Notes: generated from the letters alone by a model not told the origin. Counted from the stretch's first letter, positions 17,545-26,775 are shown. The stretch: 64,000 bases of DNA from CAUZIZ01 sp965218775 (GCA_965218775.1 CBDCLS010000005.1:558001-622000); one strand, 5' to 3'. Translations and numbers: made by a program.

Positions 17545-18891
17545 TCATTGCTTGATGACGGTGCCGTCACGGCGTCGGATGACGCCCCAGCCGCCGTTGT
17601 ATTCCTCTTTCTGACCCGATTCGAAGCTGCCAAACGGATACTTCAGAGCGGCCTTTTCATCCACCTCGATCCCCCACCCTGGATCCTCGCTGGCCCAGAG
17701 ATAACCGTCCTTGAAAACGGGACAGCCCTGGAAGACCTCCAGTAGACGATCGGAAAAGCCAGGGAACTCCTGGATGCCGAAGTTGTAACAGGCCAGATCC
17801 AAAGCCAGATTGGCGGCGTGCCCGATGGGAGAGACGTCTCCGGGTCCATGCCAGGCGGTGCGGACACCATGAAGCTCACCCAGCGCCGCAATCTTTCGGC
17901 AGGGAGTCAGTCCTCCGGCCTGGGAGACGTGGATGCGAATGTAGTCGATCAACCGTTCAGTCATCAGCGGGATCCACTCGTGCGGACTGTTGAAAAGCTC
18001 ACCCATCGCGATGGGCGTGGTTGAGTAGTTCCGGATAAGACGGAAATACGCAATATCTTCCGGCGAGACCGGATCCTCCAGGAAAAAGAGTCGGAAGGCT
18101 TCTACGTCCTTGCAGAATTGAAGCGCCTGGGTCGGCGTGATGCGTTCATGAACATCGTGCAGCAGTTCGACTTCGTCGCCCAACTGACGCCGGCACTCCT
18201 CGAACAGAGACAGCGTCCGCTTGATGTAGGCCGCCGGTTCGAACATAGGGTCGTCGTGTAGCTTGCGAGGAGGAGTCCAGGCACCTCCTCCACCGTAGGC
18301 TGCCATTCCGGGAATCCCTACCTGGACCCGTATGTGGCGTACCCCCTGCTCCATGTAACCACGCGCTTGGTCGATGACCTGAGCGAACTCCGAACCACTG
18401 GCGTGACGATAGCAGTCGGCCGCTTCCCGACACTTCCCGCCCAGGAGCTGGTAGACGGGGAGGCCCGCCTGACGTCCCTTGATATCCCACAGAGCCAGGT
18501 CCACACCGCTGATGGCGTTGTTGAGTACGGGTCCATTGCGCCAGTAGGAGCTGTTGTAGCAGGCCTGCCAGGTGTCATCGATGCGATCGGCTGGCTTCCC
18601 CAAAAGAAAGGGCTTCAGATACTTCTCTACCGCCGGAACCACCAGATCGGCCCGCTGTGTGAAGGTGGCGCAGCCGTAGCCGTAGAGTCCATCCTGGTCG
18701 GTCAAGACCTTGACCACGACGAGCCGCAGCCCTTCGGGTGCAGTGGCGATCACCTGGATGTCTTTGATCCGAGGAGAAGGCATTCCCCTACCGCTCTTCT
18801 GGAGCGATTCCTCTCCACTCAGCTCACTGCCGGCAGCGATTCCGGAAAGGGATCCCATGGCGCCAGTCCGCAACAGTGTTCGTCTATTCAT
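17545..18891 (-). CDS. Enolase-superfamily dehydratase, ManD/RspA-like, Tat-exported
   Basis: From ATG 18891 (AGGAGGACGAAAA upstream) the protein begins MNRRTLLRTGAMGSLSG, a twin-arginine-like signal. The rest has the mannonate/gluconate dehydratase layout: capping domain to residue 140, then the barrel with LLHDVHERITP (metal Asp plus catalytic His of the ManD subgroup), FLEDPVSPED, AMGELFNSPHEW and HGPGDVSPIGHAAN. These are the expected three acidic metal ligands and a conserved His. It acts on sugar acids by syn-dehydration; the exact sugar is unknown. Together with the DapA-family lyase 19078 it suggests a pathway yielding a 2-keto-3-deoxy acid that is then cleaved. Confidence 0.9.
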   Translation of the reverse strand: MNRRTLLRTGAMGSLSGIAAGSELSGEESLQKSGRGMPSPRIKDIQVIATAPEGLRLVVVKVLTDQDGLYGYGCATFTQRADLVVPAVEKYLKPFLLGKPADRIDDTWQACYNSSYWRNGPVLNNAISGVDLALWDIKGRQAGLPVYQLLGGKCREAADCYRHASGSEFAQVIDQARGYMEQGVRHIRVQVGIPGMAAYGGGGAWTPPRKLHDDPMFEPAAYIKRTLSLFEECRRQLGDEVELLHDVHERITPTQALQFCKDVEAFRLFFLEDPVSPEDIAYFRLIRNYSTTPIAMGELFNSPHEWIPLMTERLIDYIRIHVSQAGGLTPCRKIAALGELHGVRTAWHGPGDVSPIGHAANLALDLACYNFGIQEFPGFSDRLLEVFQGCPVFKDGYLWASEDPGWGIEVDEKAALKYPFGSFESGQKEEYNGGWGVIRRRDGTVIKQ

Positions 18892-19077
18892 TTTTCGTCC
18901 TCCTGGGGTCGGCATTTTCGAGCAGTCCTGAACATTTCACTTCAATTAGGCCAGCGTGGCAAGTCCCAAGGTGGACGGCTCAGAATGAAAGAAACCATTA
19001 CGGACTTGTTTTCGAGTCAGTATTCTGATTAGGTTCTTTTGACTCACCCTACCAACAGTGCCAACCGGAGGTACGAC

Positions 19078-20055
19078 ATGAACCTATCCAGAATTAGACA
19101 ACTGTTCTTGGTTTTATTCCTTGCCACCCTGTTGATCCCAGTCCCGCTGCGGGCTGCATCCTCGGCGGACACCTTCGAGAAACCCATGACCCCGAAGGAG
19201 TTCATGAATCAGCTGGTCGGCCCCATGTACTCCCTGGTGATGCCTTTCACAGCCGAGGGCGAGGTAGACCACAACTCGATTCGCAAGATGATCGCAGGAG
19301 CCCTCAAGTACGACGTCAAGATCTTCAATATGACCGGCGGAAACAGCAAGTACGAGTGGCTATCCTACGATGAGATCAAAGCCGCTACCCGCACCTTCGT
19401 CGAGGCGGTGGGTGATCGCGGGCTGACCATCACCTGCGCTCACAAGTTCTGGAACGCCCGCGCCATCGACTATGCCAAGTACGCCGAGGGATTGGGTGCG
19501 GATGCCGTCGAGGTCCTGACACCCAACATCCCAGAGGAGGAGATGCCGGCTTATTTTCAGGACATCGCGGACAATAGCAGGCTAGCGATCGCCTTGAAGA
19601 ATGTGGGTCTGAAGGAGAAGACCATGCGCCGACTCCTGGAGATCGATGCTGTGGTGGCCATGAAAGAGCACCGGATCCAAGAATACATCTTCCTGGAGGC
19701 CAAGTTTGCCGACCGTCTCCGCGTCTACGGTGGCGGCACCACCTATCGGTTTCTGGCGGCTGAGCCTTACGGAGCCAAAGCCTACTTCGACATCTATGCG
19801 ATCATCGCTCCCTGGATCGCAAAGGAGTTCTGGGAAGCCTATCAAGCGGGGAACTTGAAGAAATGCTACGAGATGGTGAAGAAGTACGATATTCCCATTG
19901 TTGATAACTTCAGTCTTCCGTTCTTCCATGGAGCGCTCGAATACTTCGGCCTGGGAACACGCCATTTGCGCGCCCCGTTGAAGGCGGCCACGGATGAGGA
20001 GATGAAGGAAATCAAGGAGTTCTTCGAGAGCCGTGGACTCTATCCTCAGAAATAG
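19078..20055 (+). CDS. DapA/NAL-family lyase with signal peptide
   Basis: Starts at ATG 19078, 8 bases after GGAGG; the upstream in-frame ATG at 19039 is not needed. A signal peptide (IRQLFLVLFLATLLIPVPLR) precedes the TIM barrel with MVMPFTAEGEVDHNS-like VMPFTAEGEVDHNSI, GGNSKYEWLSYDEI, and the Schiff-base lysine in VVAMKEHR. The family includes dihydrodipicolinate synthase, N-acetylneuraminate lyase and KDG/KDGal aldolases, which cleave or condense pyruvate-derived ketoacids. Its divergent neighbour is a sugar-acid dehydratase, which favours a KDG-type aldolase role. The predicted export is unusual for this family. Confidence 0.88.
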   Translation: MNLSRIRQLFLVLFLATLLIPVPLRAASSADTFEKPMTPKEFMNQLVGPMYSLVMPFTAEGEVDHNSIRKMIAGALKYDVKIFNMTGGNSKYEWLSYDEIKAATRTFVEAVGDRGLTITCAHKFWNARAIDYAKYAEGLGADAVEVLTPNIPEEEMPAYFQDIADNSRLAIALKNVGLKEKTMRRLLEIDAVVAMKEHRIQEYIFLEAKFADRLRVYGGGTTYRFLAAEPYGAKAYFDIYAIIAPWIAKEFWEAYQAGNLKKCYEMVKKYDIPIVDNFSLPFFHGALEYFGLGTRHLRAPLKAATDEEMKEIKEFFESRGLYPQK

Positions 20056-20099
20056 GCGACAACCAGGCCCTGTGCCAGCGCTGGCCGTGAAAATGGAGC

Positions 20100-20297
20100 A
20101 TGAGCCGGGTCGGGGTCCGAGATAGGTTGACTCAGATGCAGCCGGGTCACTTCACCAGCAGACGGAGGTTTTTCAACCAACTCGGGCTCGGCGGCCTCCT
20201 ACTGAGTGGGACTGGGAAAGGATTCGCCCAGCTTGCTATTACGCTTCGCGCCAGACCGCTAAAGCGGGGGAATCCTGCAGTACGGCTAGTCCATTAG
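20100..20297 (+). pseudogene. Remnant: Tat-signal N-terminus without a mature domain
   Basis: A 65-codon frame whose central part FTSRRRFFNQLGLGGLLLSG is a twin-arginine signal sequence. It then loses any recognisable domain and stops within 30 residues. ATG 20136 could also be the start. It looks like the 5' end of an exported enzyme gene that has been deleted, lying between the lyase and the symporter. Confidence 0.5.
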
Positions 20298-20377
20298 GTC
20301 AGGGGTCAGACTTCGTGTAGAATGCCCTGGCGCCGGGACAACGCTGCTCCAAAAAATCATACTTCTTGGTGGAACCT

Positions 20378-21934
20378 ATGAACCAAGCCGTGTTTTCGTC
20401 TCTGGACTATTCTTTGTTGCTGATCTACCTGGTCGTGGTAGTGGGCATCGGGGTTTGGGTGGGGAGGGGACAGAAGGATACAGAAGATTATTTTCTGGCG
20501 GGTCGTTCGATGGGCTGGTTTCCCATTGGGATTTCCACGATCGCCAGCTTGTATAGCGCCATCAGCTATATGGGGAGCCCATCCGAGTACCGTACTCATG
20601 ACCTGAGACTGACGGTGGGCATGCTGTCCATGATTCCCACGGCGGCAGTGGTGATCTACGTCTTCATGCCGTTTTACCATCGGCTCCAGGTCTACACAGC
20701 CTATGAGTACCTGGAGAAGCGATTCAATGTGACGGTACGCGCCCTGGCAAGCGCGATCTTCGTGGTTTGGCGCATGCTCTGGATGGGGACAGCCGTCTAC
20801 GTCCCCTCACTGGTGCTTCATACGATTACAGACTTCCCCTTGATACCCATGATTCTGTGCGTGGGCGTGGTGGCCACACTGTACACAGTGATTGGCGGGA
20901 TGAAGGCGGTGATCTGGACCGACGTCGCCCAGTTTTTCGTACTCACGGGCGGGTCGGTGCTGGCCCTCTGGGTAGTGAGCTCCCAAACCTCGGGGTTCTC
21001 TGGAATCTGGGAGATGGCTGAGCAGGGCGGAAGAACCCAAATCTTGGATTGGTCTTTGGATCCAACAGTTCGGGTCACGACCTGGGGCGCCTTGATCGGT
21101 GCTCTTGTCGCCAACCTGGCCATGTATGGGGCGGACCAGGTGAGTGTTCAGCGCTATCTGGCAGCCGGATCCTTGAAGGAGATGCAGAAATCTTTTGTCC
21201 TGAATACCGTGGGTGGTTGGTCCATGGGCGTCCTGATGATCTGGATTGGGTTGGGACTCTATGCCTTTTATTCGATGAATCCAGGCCTCTTACCCGAGGC
21301 CATCGGGGGAGATAAAGTTTTTCCCTATTTCATCGCCACTGAAATGCCCGTGGGACTCCGAGGCGTGATGATTGCGGCCATCTTGGCTGCTGCCATGTCT
21401 TCGATTGATTCCGGTCTGAATTCTTGTACCACGGCTCTGATTACTGACTTCTTCAAGCGCTTTGGGTGGTTGACCCGCTGGGCCAGCAGAGCCTCCCAGG
21501 ACTCAGCGGCTCAGGAGCTTTGGACGTCGCGAATCTTGACCCTGCTGCTGGGAATCCTGGTCACCCTATTGGCTTGTTTCGTCGGGGCCCTGGGCACGAT
21601 CATCGAGATCACCAATAAACTGGTCAACAGTTTCGCCGGTCCCATGCTGGGTATTTTCGTGCTGGGAATGCTCACTCGGAAGACCGAGTGGCGAGGGGCC
21701 TTTGTGGGACTGTTGGCAGGCACGCTGGTCACGGCCTTCTGTATCATCGAAGACTATCCCTCCTTTATCTGGTTCGGACCCATTGGAGCGCTGGTGACGG
21801 TGCTGGTAGGTCAAGTCACGAGTCGGTTCTTCGGCAGCGACGACCCTGAGCGTCCAGATCTGGTGTTTCAGTTTGGGCGTTCTACGGCGGCTGAAGGAGT
21901 CAACGTGGAGGATCCAGATCAAGTTCCGATGTAG
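20378..21934 (+). CDS. Sodium/solute symporter (SSS family)
   Basis: A polytopic membrane protein of 518 residues with about 13 hydrophobic segments, opening VFSSLDYSLLLIYLVVVVG. The SSS signatures are visible: DTEDYFLAGRSMGWFPIG near residue 35, SLYSAISYMGSPSEY, and AAILAAAMSSIDSGLNSC. The ATG at 20378 follows TTGGTGGAACCT; a TTG at 20366 is also in frame. Such carriers import sugars, sugar acids, sialic acid or amino acids with Na+. With the lyase and dehydratase upstream a sugar-acid uptake role is plausible but not shown. Confidence 0.92.
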   Translation: MNQAVFSSLDYSLLLIYLVVVVGIGVWVGRGQKDTEDYFLAGRSMGWFPIGISTIASLYSAISYMGSPSEYRTHDLRLTVGMLSMIPTAAVVIYVFMPFYHRLQVYTAYEYLEKRFNVTVRALASAIFVVWRMLWMGTAVYVPSLVLHTITDFPLIPMILCVGVVATLYTVIGGMKAVIWTDVAQFFVLTGGSVLALWVVSSQTSGFSGIWEMAEQGGRTQILDWSLDPTVRVTTWGALIGALVANLAMYGADQVSVQRYLAAGSLKEMQKSFVLNTVGGWSMGVLMIWIGLGLYAFYSMNPGLLPEAIGGDKVFPYFIATEMPVGLRGVMIAAILAAAMSSIDSGLNSCTTALITDFFKRFGWLTRWASRASQDSAAQELWTSRILTLLLGILVTLLACFVGALGTIIEITNKLVNSFAGPMLGIFVLGMLTRKTEWRGAFVGLLAGTLVTAFCIIEDYPSFIWFGPIGALVTVLVGQVTSRFFGSDDPERPDLVFQFGRSTAAEGVNVEDPDQVPM

Positions 21935-22054
21935 AGGGCATACACCCCGAATGTCTTCGGTATTCGATCCGTCGAAACTGACCATAAAACGAAGCGAGGG
22001 CACTCGGTTCGTGGGAGTTAGACAGTGTCGATCCATACGTCGCAGTGACATGGG

Positions 22055-22978
22055 GTGCTCGATCGGGCCGGAACAGAGGTCCCGTCTTTCGTGTTTCTCG
22101 CGGTGATTCTGTCAGCCACGCTGCTTCAGGGCTGTGGCGGAACTCCGGGTGCCGACCCTGTGGCCGTTAGTCAAACTAGATCGCCAACGACCGAGATGTC
22201 GCCCCAGCGGGCTGTAATCCGCGTCGCTCAGGTCAAAATCGTTCCCGAGAAAGGCAAGCTCGAGGAGAACCAACGCGCCCTGCTGGATGTCCTCGGAGCC
22301 ATCGAACGCGAGCAGGTGGTTGATGTTGTCGTCACGCCCGAGTGCTTTCTCGATGGCTACGTGTCCACCGAGAAATCCGTGCGCAGGGAGGACATGCTGC
22401 GATATGCGATCGACCCGGAAACCTCACCCTACACGAGTACCGTCGCCAACTGGGCGCGGCGCAATCGCGCCTGGGTGATCTACGGCTGCACGCGCAAGGT
22501 GGGCGAGGAGGCCTACAATTCAGCGCTCGTGTTCAACCGCGAGGGAACGCTCGTCGGGTCCTACGACAAGCTGCATCTCCAAAGCCACGATCACAAGTAC
22601 ACGCCTGGAGAGCATCTTGACGTCTTTGATTCGGACTTCGGGAAGTTCGGTGTCATGATCTGTGCCGATCGGCGCTGGCCCGAGACGACGAGAACCCTGG
22701 CCATGAAGGGCGCGCGCGTCGTTTTCAATCCTACCTACGGATTCCACAACGACCTCAACCGCGCGATGATGCGAACGCGCGCCTACGAGAACAGTATCTT
22801 CATCGCCTTCACCCATCCCTCCCAGGCACTGGTTACAGGACCGGATGGGAAGATCGAACAGGACACCAGCGACGACACCCAGCGCTTTGCCATCACCACG
22901 ATCGACCTCGGTCAAGTGCCCTCGCCAGGTGCCAACAGACACATCCCGGATCGGAGACCGGAGGTCTACGCCCGCTGA
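22055..22978 (+). CDS. Nitrilase-superfamily carbon-nitrogen hydrolase, lipoprotein
   Basis: From a GTG at 22055 the product has a lipoprotein signal with lipobox LLQGCGG, then the nitrilase fold. The Glu-Lys-Cys triad is visible: VVTPECFLDGY, SYDKLHLQSHDH and MICADRRWPETTR. The family hydrolyses amides or nitriles, or N-carbamoyl compounds, at a covalent cysteine thioester. Membrane-anchored periplasmic members are less common than cytosolic ones. It is 307 residues, complete, and convergent with the sialidase-like gene. The gap to that gene (22979-23240) shows no gene. Confidence 0.9.
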   Translation: MLDRAGTEVPSFVFLAVILSATLLQGCGGTPGADPVAVSQTRSPTTEMSPQRAVIRVAQVKIVPEKGKLEENQRALLDVLGAIEREQVVDVVVTPECFLDGYVSTEKSVRREDMLRYAIDPETSPYTSTVANWARRNRAWVIYGCTRKVGEEAYNSALVFNREGTLVGSYDKLHLQSHDHKYTPGEHLDVFDSDFGKFGVMICADRRWPETTRTLAMKGARVVFNPTYGFHNDLNRAMMRTRAYENSIFIAFTHPSQALVTGPDGKIEQDTSDDTQRFAITTIDLGQVPSPGANRHIPDRRPEVYAR

Positions 22979-23240
22979 CCTTTGACCGTCCAGCGTCTGT
23001 GACCTAGGATCGCGCCACACACGCTCTCGGCTGTCATCCCTGTAGGCACTTCCTCGAACTCATAATCGGTCCTCGGGCCTAGAAAGGCATTTCGCGTCTC
23101 CTTGCGAACTGGTGATTAGGCTAAAGCTAGCCGAAAATATTTGAAATTTTGATTTCCACCGGTCGGACCTTCCAGACAGATGTAAGAGCAAAATTCTCAG
23201 AATGCACGAGCTAGCAGCTAAGCGTTTCCCATCAGTAACC

Positions 23241-24497
23241 CTACCGCGAGCTTCTGGTCAGGCTCCAGAAGAATCCCTCACACGAACCCAGCCGTCGGTT
23301 CCCTGCGGGCTCCGACATGATGGTGTAAGTGGAGAAGAAGCGATCCTTGCCCACTGCGATGGTGTTGTAGGCAATGATGTCGGTAAAGCGAGTGGACTGG
23401 TTCAGATGGGGGGTGCCTGCCCGGGATCCATCTACCCAGGTTGTTCCTCCATCCAGGCTGATCCGTGCACATCGACGTGCTGCAGGAGGCACCAGGTCCT
23501 GGTAGTAGCCGGTGTTGTGGCTCACGATGACCACGTCCTCCGGGCTCCAATAGATGGTGCCTCGGTGGGCATAGAATCCAGTGTAGCTGTTGGGGAGCTC
23601 CTGAAAGCTCCGGCCTCCATCGCTGGATTCCAACAGGACCGATCCCTTGTAGGGATAGGTCCCACCAGGTTCGCCGGGTCCGGGAGCCCCCGTCAGTCGT
23701 GCCACCTCGTGCGGATCCTCTCCGGGCAGAACCTGACGCTGTTTCCTGGCCAGGGCCAGAATGCGTTTGGGATCCGCGGGGTCAACCGCAAAGTCGGTCT
23801 CGGTGGCATGCTGATGCACGATCGTGGGATCGGCCCAGGTCTTGCCGCTGTCCAGAGTACGGACCATCACATCCCGTATTCCCGGTCTGGACTGGTCCCG
23901 CTGCATCCAGTCATCCCAGTCGGAATAACGCATGCTCATAGAGAACGCCATGGCGCCGTCGGGCCTGGCGATGAAATTGGGGTAGCACCAGGCCACCTGG
24001 CCCACGGTATAGGGGTCCTTGGCGCCTCCAGGCGAAAAATGCCCGAAGTCGAAGGGAGTGGTCTTCCAGCTCTCGCCACCGTCGCTGGACGTCGCCACGA
24101 AGATTTGTCTTTCGCGATACCGCAGTTCCTCTTCGCCCTGAGAGTGCGGATTCCCTTGGTGGATCAGCCAGAGTTTGCCGTCGGAGCTGATTCCGAAGCC
24201 GGCGGCATGTTGTCCTTCGGGGACTTCCGGGGAAAAACGGAGGGGAAGGATGGTCCAGGTCTTACCGTCGTCACGACTCCTGGCCAGAGTCCTCGAGGAA
24301 TCCGTACACTGCGTGTTCAGATAGACGCTCCCGTCCGGATGCCGCAGCATCTTCATCATGCTGGGCATGCGGCCCACGGGGAGAATCTGGACTGCCTTCC
24401 CGGTCTGGATCCGGATTCGGTGATCGTCCCCTCCAGAAAAGAGAAGTGGGGTGAAGGTTCCCGCCAAGGCCAGGATTGCGGTAGGGACTTTCAACAT
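23241..24497 (-). CDS. Secreted sialidase-like BNR/Asp-box beta-propeller protein
   Basis: The 418-residue protein has a signal peptide (LKVPTAILALAGTFTPLLF) and five Asp-box type turns, SRDDGKTW, SSDGGESW, TLDSGKTW, SSDGGRSF and SLDGGTTW, spread along the chain, the pattern of a six-bladed sialidase-like propeller. The FRIP arginine motif of true sialidases is not evident, so activity on sialic acid is not certain. It is probably a secreted carbohydrate-acting or carbohydrate-binding protein. The C-terminus (CEGFFWSLTRSSR) is consistent with a complete gene. Confidence 0.85.
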   Translation of the reverse strand: MLKVPTAILALAGTFTPLLFSGGDDHRIRIQTGKAVQILPVGRMPSMMKMLRHPDGSVYLNTQCTDSSRTLARSRDDGKTWTILPLRFSPEVPEGQHAAGFGISSDGKLWLIHQGNPHSQGEEELRYRERQIFVATSSDGGESWKTTPFDFGHFSPGGAKDPYTVGQVAWCYPNFIARPDGAMAFSMSMRYSDWDDWMQRDQSRPGIRDVMVRTLDSGKTWADPTIVHQHATETDFAVDPADPKRILALARKQRQVLPGEDPHEVARLTGAPGPGEPGGTYPYKGSVLLESSDGGRSFQELPNSYTGFYAHRGTIYWSPEDVVIVSHNTGYYQDLVPPAARRCARISLDGGTTWVDGSRAGTPHLNQSTRFTDIIAYNTIAVGKDRFFSTYTIMSEPAGNRRLGSCEGFFWSLTRSSR

Positions 24498-24705
24498 GTG
24501 GACCTCCGTAGCACGATCTGGTCTCCCTTCACCGATAGCTCCACGCGGAACTCTCGCAGAGCACTACGATGAGGCAGTAGGGAATCCAACGAGTCGAGTC
24601 AGTATACTTGAACCGTAAGAAAGCTGGGCGATCCGTCTGATCCGTTCACCCATCCGGACACATCTAAAACCGCTAGGTCCATCTTGACGATTGATTGTTT
24701 TATAC

Positions 24706-24789
24706 CTTGCGAATTTATTGACAAAAAAGGCCGCTGCAACTCACAAACTTTACAATGATACTTTATATCACTTGCGAATTTATTTACAA
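24706..24789 (+). promoter_or_regulatory. Two near-identical 19-bp repeats upstream of the DUF4325 regulator
   Basis: CTTGCGAATTTATTGACAA at 24706-24724 and CTTGCGAATTTATTTACAA at 24771-24789 differ by one base and start 65 bases apart, about six helix turns. The second ends 8 bases before the ATG at 24798. A TTTATA-like AT-rich stretch precedes each. The position and spacing suggest operators, probably for autoregulation by the HTH protein. The remainder of the 300-base gap 24498-24797 shows nothing else. Confidence 0.7.
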
Positions 24790-24797
24790 TTCACCCT

Positions 24798-25817
24798 ATG
24801 AAGAAGACGGAATCGACGCGCGAGTCCATTTTTCGCTTGATTGAGGAAAACGGTTCCGCGACCGGGCCACAACTCGCGGCTCACCTCGGAATCACACGCC
24901 AGGCCGTCAACCTGCATCTGCGCCAACTTATTAGCTCAAGAAAAGTATTCAAGACAGGATCGACCCGTGCGGCGCTGTATTTCCCTTCCAGCGCCGCCCC
25001 GGAAGCACGACGGCTCTCGCAAGACCTGGAGTTGGCCGGCCTCCAGGAATCCGACGTCTACGATCGCGTCGCGGCCATGCTCAACCTTTTTCAACTCTCG
25101 GCGAACGTTGAGTCAATCGTTCACTATGCCTTTACCGAAATGCTCAACAACGCGATCGATCATTCGATGTCGGATCGATGCAAGATCGACGTTAGTCTCG
25201 ACTCCGCTAGAGTTGGTTTCAACGTGAAAGACAGCGGCATCGGTGTGTTTCGATCGATTGCAGAAAAACTGGCACTTCCCGACGAACAAGCCGCAATGGT
25301 TGAACTCATCAAGGGCAAAACCACCACCATGCCCGACGCGCATTCGGGTGAAGGAATCTTCTTCGTCTCTCGATCAGCAGATCGTTTCGTACTTCGATCC
25401 CATCGCTTACAGCTCGAGTGGGATCGGGAGCGTGATGACGTTTTTGTATCCACACCACGGTTTATGAGGGGGACACTGGTCAGGTTTGAGATACTCAGAG
25501 ATTCTCGAACCCGCCTTGAAGATATCTTCGCAAGATTTGCGCCGCAGGACTACGACTATAACTTCGAAAAAACTCGGGTTTTGGTCAAGCTGCTTCAGAG
25601 TGATTACGTCTCTCGATCTGAAGCCAAGCGCTTGCTGCTGAATCTCGACAGGTTCTCAGAGATCGAGCTGGACATGCGCGATGTCAAGCAGGTAGGCCAG
25701 GGTTTTACGGACGAGGTCTTCCGAGTGTTTACCTCGAATCATCCTGAAATTGTGGTCCGGGCGATCAATGCAAGTAAGGCCGTTGAAGCAATGATTCGGT
25801 ATGTGGGTGATGGCTGA
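24798..25817 (+). CDS. HTH - HATPase - DUF4325 (STAS-like) regulator
   Basis: The 339-residue protein has three modules: a winged helix-turn-helix (residues 1-70; SATGPQLAAHLGITRQAVNL), a GHKL ATPase of the anti-sigma (RsbW) type (about 85-235; FTEMLNNAIDHS is the N-box, VKDSGIGVF the G1 box, SGEGIFFVSRSAD the G2 box), and a C-terminal DUF4325 domain (about 255-339), a STAS-like anti-anti-sigma fold. No kinase phospho-acceptor His is evident. The arrangement suggests a one-component sensor or switch that controls its own promoter, with possible partner switching inside one chain. Base composition is AT-richer than its neighbours, so it may have been acquired. Confidence 0.88.
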   Translation: MKKTESTRESIFRLIEENGSATGPQLAAHLGITRQAVNLHLRQLISSRKVFKTGSTRAALYFPSSAAPEARRLSQDLELAGLQESDVYDRVAAMLNLFQLSANVESIVHYAFTEMLNNAIDHSMSDRCKIDVSLDSARVGFNVKDSGIGVFRSIAEKLALPDEQAAMVELIKGKTTTMPDAHSGEGIFFVSRSADRFVLRSHRLQLEWDRERDDVFVSTPRFMRGTLVRFEILRDSRTRLEDIFARFAPQDYDYNFEKTRVLVKLLQSDYVSRSEAKRLLLNLDRFSEIELDMRDVKQVGQGFTDEVFRVFTSNHPEIVVRAINASKAVEAMIRYVGDG

Positions 25818-25897
25818 GGCCAACGATCGAAGGCGAAGTTCGGTGATTCCTGCAAGGAACTGCGCGCCATAAAGGAGCGACCAACTGGCGCTGGATC

Positions 25898-26278
25898 ATG
25901 GTCCGCCGAGGACAGGGCGGGCGGATCATCAACAACGCCTCCATCACAGGCATCGTAGTGGGCCGCGACATCGGCGGCCGAAGCTACGAGACGGCAAAAG
26001 CCGCCGTCATCCAATTTACCAAGGCCACCGCCACCGATTGGGCTCCCCATAAAGTAACAGTCAACGCCATCTGCCCAGGGGGCTTCATGACGGAGCCTAA
26101 CTTCCGCTGGGCCAAGGAGCACCCGGAGGTCATCGAGACCTTCAAGAAACAGATTCCCATGGGAGATTTCGGGCAGGTGGAGGACATGGGCCCACTGGCC
26201 GTCTACCTGGCTAGCGACGCTTCCCGATATATCACGGGGGCTGCCATCGTCATTGACGGTGGTTACACCCTGTGGTGA
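25898..26278 (+). pseudogene. SDR C-terminal fragment (5' truncated)
   Basis: The 126-residue frame matches the back half of short-chain dehydrogenases: GRIINNASITGIV with the catalytic-serine region, SYETAKAAVIQF with YxxxK, ICPGGFMTEP and ITGAAIVIDGGYTLW. The nucleotide-binding TGxxxGxG segment and about 130 N-terminal residues are missing. Upstream, GGCGCTGGATCAT is a short intergenic sequence also seen near 15575 and 28910, so the gene was probably truncated by a deletion that ended in a dispersed repeat. Not functional as an oxidoreductase. Confidence 0.75.
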
Positions 26279-26334
26279 GTCGCTTCAGAGCAAGGCTCTG
26301 AAAGACGCCCTCTCAGGCTGTTTGGTCTGTGTCG

Positions 26335-26400
26335 AGCCAAGGAGCTCGGCACAAGAGATCGCTTCGGCCTGGAGACCCAAGCCACGTGAAGTTTCAGCTC
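26335..26400 (-). repeat. Degenerate copy of repeat A
   Basis: GAGCCAAGGAGCTCGGCAC, GCTTCGGCCTGGAGACCC and GTGAAGTTTCAGCTCAGG resemble the reverse-complement of repeat A with several changes. It lies between the SDR fragment and the RRM gene terminator. Confidence 0.45.
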
Positions 26401-26413
26401 AGGTGGCCGCGCG

Positions 26414-26442
26414 AAAAAAGGGGCGAACAACGAGTTCGCCCC
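26414..26442 (-). terminator. Rho-independent terminator of the RRM protein gene
   Basis: GGGGCGAAC - AACGA - GTTCGCCCC forms a 9-bp perfect stem (26420-26442). On the minus strand it is followed by six T (plus-strand AAAAAA at 26414-26419). It lies about 30 bases downstream of the RRM gene stop and terminates that transcript. Confidence 0.85.
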
Positions 26443-26472
26443 GTGTTGGTCTAGTGCTTGCAGCCTACAGGG

Positions 26473-26775
26473 CTACCAGCGGTCGCGGCCGCCGCCACCG
26501 CCGCCACCGCCGAAACCACCCGATCGATTCTCTCGGGGTCTGGCCTCATTGACGGTCAGGGTGCGTCCGTCAAGATCAGTGCCGTTGAGGGCATCCATGG
26601 CCTTTTGGGCGTCACCGGAATCCATTTCCACAAAACCGAAACCCCGTGAGCGTCCTGTCATCCGGTCTGTGATGACTTTGGCGGACTCGACCTCGCCGTG
26701 GGCTGAGAAAACTTCCTCTAGACGGGCCTCGTCTACGGAATAGGGCAAACCACCGACATACAGTTTCTTACTCAT
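26473..26775 (-). CDS. Small RRM RNA-binding protein with glycine-rich tail
   Basis: The 100-residue protein is a single RNA-recognition motif: RNP2 KLYVGGLPY at the N-terminus and RNP1 RSRGFGFVEM near residue 45, followed by a glycine-rich tail SGGFGGGGGGGGRDRW. ATG 26775 has a GGAGGAGAA ribosome-binding site. Bacterial RRM proteins of this size are typical of acidobacteria, cyanobacteria and planctomycetes, where they are often cold-induced. The 400 bases upstream to 27174 hold its promoter and leader; AT-rich TATTTTGAGACAGC and AGAATATGGTCG are visible but I cannot place a promoter. Confidence 0.95.
   Translation of the reverse strand: MSKKLYVGGLPYSVDEARLEEVFSAHGEVESAKVITDRMTGRSRGFGFVEMDSGDAQKAMDALNGTDLDGRTLTVNEARPRENRSGGFGGGGGGGGRDRW

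Noticed and set aside
23202..24572. 456-codon plus-strand frame opposite the sialidase-like gene
   Set aside because: The minus strand has five Asp-box motifs and a signal peptide. The plus strand has none.
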